Shown here: positions 7,228 through 8,863 of the stretch, in pieces
How positions within the stretch are numbered: the stretch's first letter is position 1
Layout of the letters: each line of letters begins with the position of its first letter
Origin: JBBILU01 sp037444775
GTDB lineage: Bacteria; Patescibacteriota; Gracilibacteria; BD1-5; UBA6164
DNA length: 8,863 nt
Assembly (NCBI GenBank): GCA_037444775.1
Contig: JBBILU010000043.1
Location: 1-8,863, forward strand
Direction of reading: 5' to 3'
Notes under the pieces: generated by a model
The model's database searches: none
The model's input: the letters and a program-made list of their open reading frames with translations, nothing else
Told to the model about the DNA's origin: nothing
Program-made: the position numbers and the translations under genes

Positions 7228-7479
7228 ATGAAAAACTTTTTAATAAAACTTGTTAAATTTTACCAAAAATATTTTTCTCCAGATCATAGTTTTTGGGCAA
7301 AAGCAAAGAATAATCCACCATATTGTAAGCATTTTCCAACTTGTAGTGAATATATGATAGAATCTCTTGAAAAAAAGTGAGTTTTAATTTGACTGTCAAA
7401 GTGAATTTGGAGAATTCTTAGGTGTCAGCCTTGGGGAAAATGAGGCTATGACCCAGTTGAAAAAGAAAAGAAGCTATAA
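7228..7479 (+). CDS. yidD: Membrane protein insertion efficiency factor YidD
   Basis: The product is 83 aa, the usual length (70-90). YidD is a small membrane-associated protein that assists YidC-dependent membrane protein insertion. It starts with an amphipathic helix, MKNFLIKLVKFYQKYFSP, and carries the family's Cys motif PPYCKHFPTCSEYMIESL (C33, C39). It ends with the signature RILRCQPWGKGGYDPV (62-77). The middle GVLIGLSKWIWRIL holds two TGA glycines. In most bacteria yidD sits beside rpmH, rnpA and yidC. Here it is last in the ftsAZ operon, 9 bases after the C39-like gene. Its last codons lie in the left arm of the terminator hairpin. Confidence 0.93.
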
Positions 7480-7498
7480 TTTAGTTATAGCTTCTTTT
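7466..7498. terminator. Bidirectional terminator overlapping the yidD stop
   Basis: A 14-bp perfect stem joins AAAAGAAGCTATAA (7466-7479) to TTATAGCTTCTTTT (7485-7498) across the 5-base loop TTTAG. T-runs continue on the right for the plus strand. On the minus strand CTTTTCTTTTTC follows the stem. It includes the yidD stop (7477-7479) and adjoins the stop of the leftward PLP-enzyme gene (7501-7499), so one hairpin serves both convergent operons. Confidence 0.9.
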
Positions 7499-8404
7499 TT
7501 ATTTACATCATTTGATTTTAGATTTATCAACATAATTAAATATTTCTGAGAAGTAATAATCTCCTCAATCTGGAGCTATTATAACTCATTTTAATCATTT
7601 TTTTCATTTTAAATATTTTTTTGTTCATGCAAGAATTGCTCCAGAAGAAATTCAGTTAAAATATCATTCTCAAATATAATCATTAATTCAAGGAATTGCA
7701 TCTTCTTCAAAAGTTACATTTATAACTTCATCTATTAAATATTTATAATCTAAATAAAACTTTCAAATATTTCTAACGGTGTTATAATTTTTTATTCATT
7801 CAACTTTATCAAGAGGATTTATGGCTATAATTTTAATATCTGGAAATTTTTCTTTTAAATATTTTGCAGTTCAAAGTAAAGTTCAAGTTGTTCACATTCA
7901 AGCTACGAAAAAATTTATTTTTCAAATTTGCTTTTCAATATGTGGTCAAGTTAAATTATAATGAGCTTCTAAATTATTTATATTATTAAATTGATCTGTT
8001 AAAAAATACTTTCATGGATTTTCAGCAAAAAGTTTGTTTCTATAATCTATTGAATCATCTGTAACTCAAGGGATTTCTATTAATTTAGCTCAATATGACT
8101 GAATTAATTTTTTCTTGCAACTTGCCGTTGATTCTGGAACAATAAGTTGAACTTTTAAATCAAATAAATTTGCTAAATAAGCAAGTGAAATAGCAGTATT
8201 TCAACTGGAAGCTTCTAAAACTATTTTTGACTTATCTAATTCTCAAGATTCTATAGCTTTTTTTAAAATCCAATAAACAGGTTTTACTTTAATACTTCCA
8301 CACATATTGAATTTTTCTAAAACAGAATACACTTCATTTTCTTCAATATGATTAATTTTTGTAATAGGGACCTCCATTAATAATTTTTCTATATTTGGGT
8401 TCAT
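7499..8404 (-). CDS. Cysteine synthase-family PLP enzyme (CysK/CysM-like)
   Basis: The product is 301 aa, matching the O-acetylserine sulfhydrylase family (about 300-320). Fold type II PLP features are visible. They are the lysine loop CGSIKVKP (K39, expected Schiff-base lysine), the substrate loop VLEASSGNTAISLAYLA (62-78), the phosphate-binding glycine loop AGMGTTGTLLGTAKYLKE (168-185), and SSGAILAGTKKYL (253-265). The segment IAPDGGDYYFS (276-286) is reminiscent of CysM (DRGDRYLS). The usual Lys-Asp-Arg after the loop serine reads Lys-Val-Lys. Expected chemistry is beta-replacement on an activated serine to form cysteine or a relative, but the sulfur or amine donor cannot be told from sequence. 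A CBS- or diaminopropionate-synthase-like role is possible. ATG is at 8404-8402, 15 bases after the stop of the small upstream gene; together they form a two-gene leftward operon. Confidence 0.85.
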
Positions 8405-8419
8405 AAATTTTTTTATAAA

Positions 8420-8770
8420 TTAAAAATCGTACAAAATTCATATATTTTTCCAAAAATACAAATCTTGATTTATTGACATTGCAGTGAGACAACAAGCTCA
8501 GACTTCTTCAGAAATCTTTGTATTATCTATTTCTAAAGTATTTGTTATAATATCTTCTATTTCTTCTAGAAATATTGTTGTTCAATTACTTGATACATAA
8601 TTTTTTCATTTTTTTTCTAATATCACTTTCTCAAAACTTTCTAAATTTTTATTGTTTCAACAGAATATTAGCAAATCTATTTTTATCTCTTGTAAATCTT
8701 CTAGTTCTTTTGAATTAAGCAAAAAAACATTATTTTTTGATTTCCAAGAAACTCGTCTTAATCTAATCAT
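8420..8770 (-). CDS. Unrecognised small protein, 116 aa
   Basis: An open frame of 116 codons with TGA as Gly; ATG is at 8770-8768 and TAA at 8422-8420. No family is recognised. It begins with a basic stretch (MIRLRRVSWKSK), lacks a signal peptide or membrane helix, and has alternating acidic and hydrophobic segments (LEEIEDIITNTLEID, 68-82). A conserved-looking GACCLTAMSINQDLYFW (91-107) contains a Cys-Cys pair. Support as a real gene comes from its spacing of 15 bases to the PLP enzyme, TGA at six glycine positions, and the absence of any competing frame. A weak promoter-like pair (TTTCAA, 16 bases, TAGAAT) lies upstream on the minus strand. Being cotranscribed with a cysteine-synthase-like gene makes a link to sulfur or cysteine handling conceivable, but this is inference only. 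Confidence 0.7.
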
Positions 8771-8863
8771 TTTATATTTTTAAAAAATTAATTTTTTTAA
8801 ATTCTAATTATTTTTCTTTTTTTTGAAAGAAAAAATATCAAAAAACTATTTAAATAGAATTTT

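Noticed and set aside
8811..8834. Hairpin TTTTTCTTT/AAAGAAAAA as a terminator
   Set aside because: The stem is A/T-only and neither strand has a following T-run in the right position; simple poly-T/poly-A composition explains it.
8846..8857. Perfect 12-bp palindrome CTATTTAAATAG as an operator
   Set aside because: It lies at the window edge in A/T-only sequence where such palindromes arise by chance, and no second copy is seen.

Overview
This very A+T-rich window most likely comes from a Gracilibacteria/Absconditabacteria (SR1, BD1-5) type bacterium of the Patescibacteria/CPR. The decisive sign is the genetic code. Every recognisable gene is broken by in-frame TGA under the standard code. 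Each becomes a full-length, family-typical protein when TGA is read as glycine (translation table 25). TGA falls at invariant glycines, for example in the FtsZ tubulin signature and in the FtsA nucleotide-binding loops. Conserved tryptophans use TGG, and genes end only in TAA or TAG. Conventional gene calling therefore sees almost nothing here.

Layout. (1) 1-75 (+) is the last 24 codons of an unidentified gene. It ends at a hairpin terminator (79-107) shared with the convergent operon to its right. (2) 108-3217 (-) is a five-gene, tightly spaced operon read right to left: prephenate dehydratase (pheA), two tandem copies of a coiled-coil PD-(D/E)XK nuclease-like gene (the upstream copy interrupted by a 100-N assembly gap), branched-chain aminotransferase (ilvE), and a small secreted two-helix protein resembling VirB2/TrbC-type pilins. 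(3) 3218-3498 is a divergent control region with promoter-like sequences on both strands. (4) 3499-7479 (+) is a cell-division and envelope operon: ftsA, ftsZ, a SanA/DUF218 membrane protein, a C39-like cysteine-peptidase-fold protein and yidD. It ends at a strong bidirectional hairpin (7466-7498). (5) 7499-8770 (-) holds a two-gene operon: an unrecognised 116-aa protein followed by a cysteine-synthase-family PLP enzyme. (6) 8771-8863 shows only A/T-rich sequence and a small palindrome.

How the genes work together. FtsA and FtsZ form the membrane-anchored Z-ring, and the FtsZ tail peptide and FtsA terminal amphipathic helix are both kept. The three genes that follow concern the envelope, as far as they can be read. 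In the leftward operon, PheA makes phenylpyruvate and the adjacent IlvE-type aminotransferase could convert it to phenylalanine; this is an inference. The nuclease-like pair has no evident metabolic link to its neighbours. It is the most unusual element, along with the code itself.
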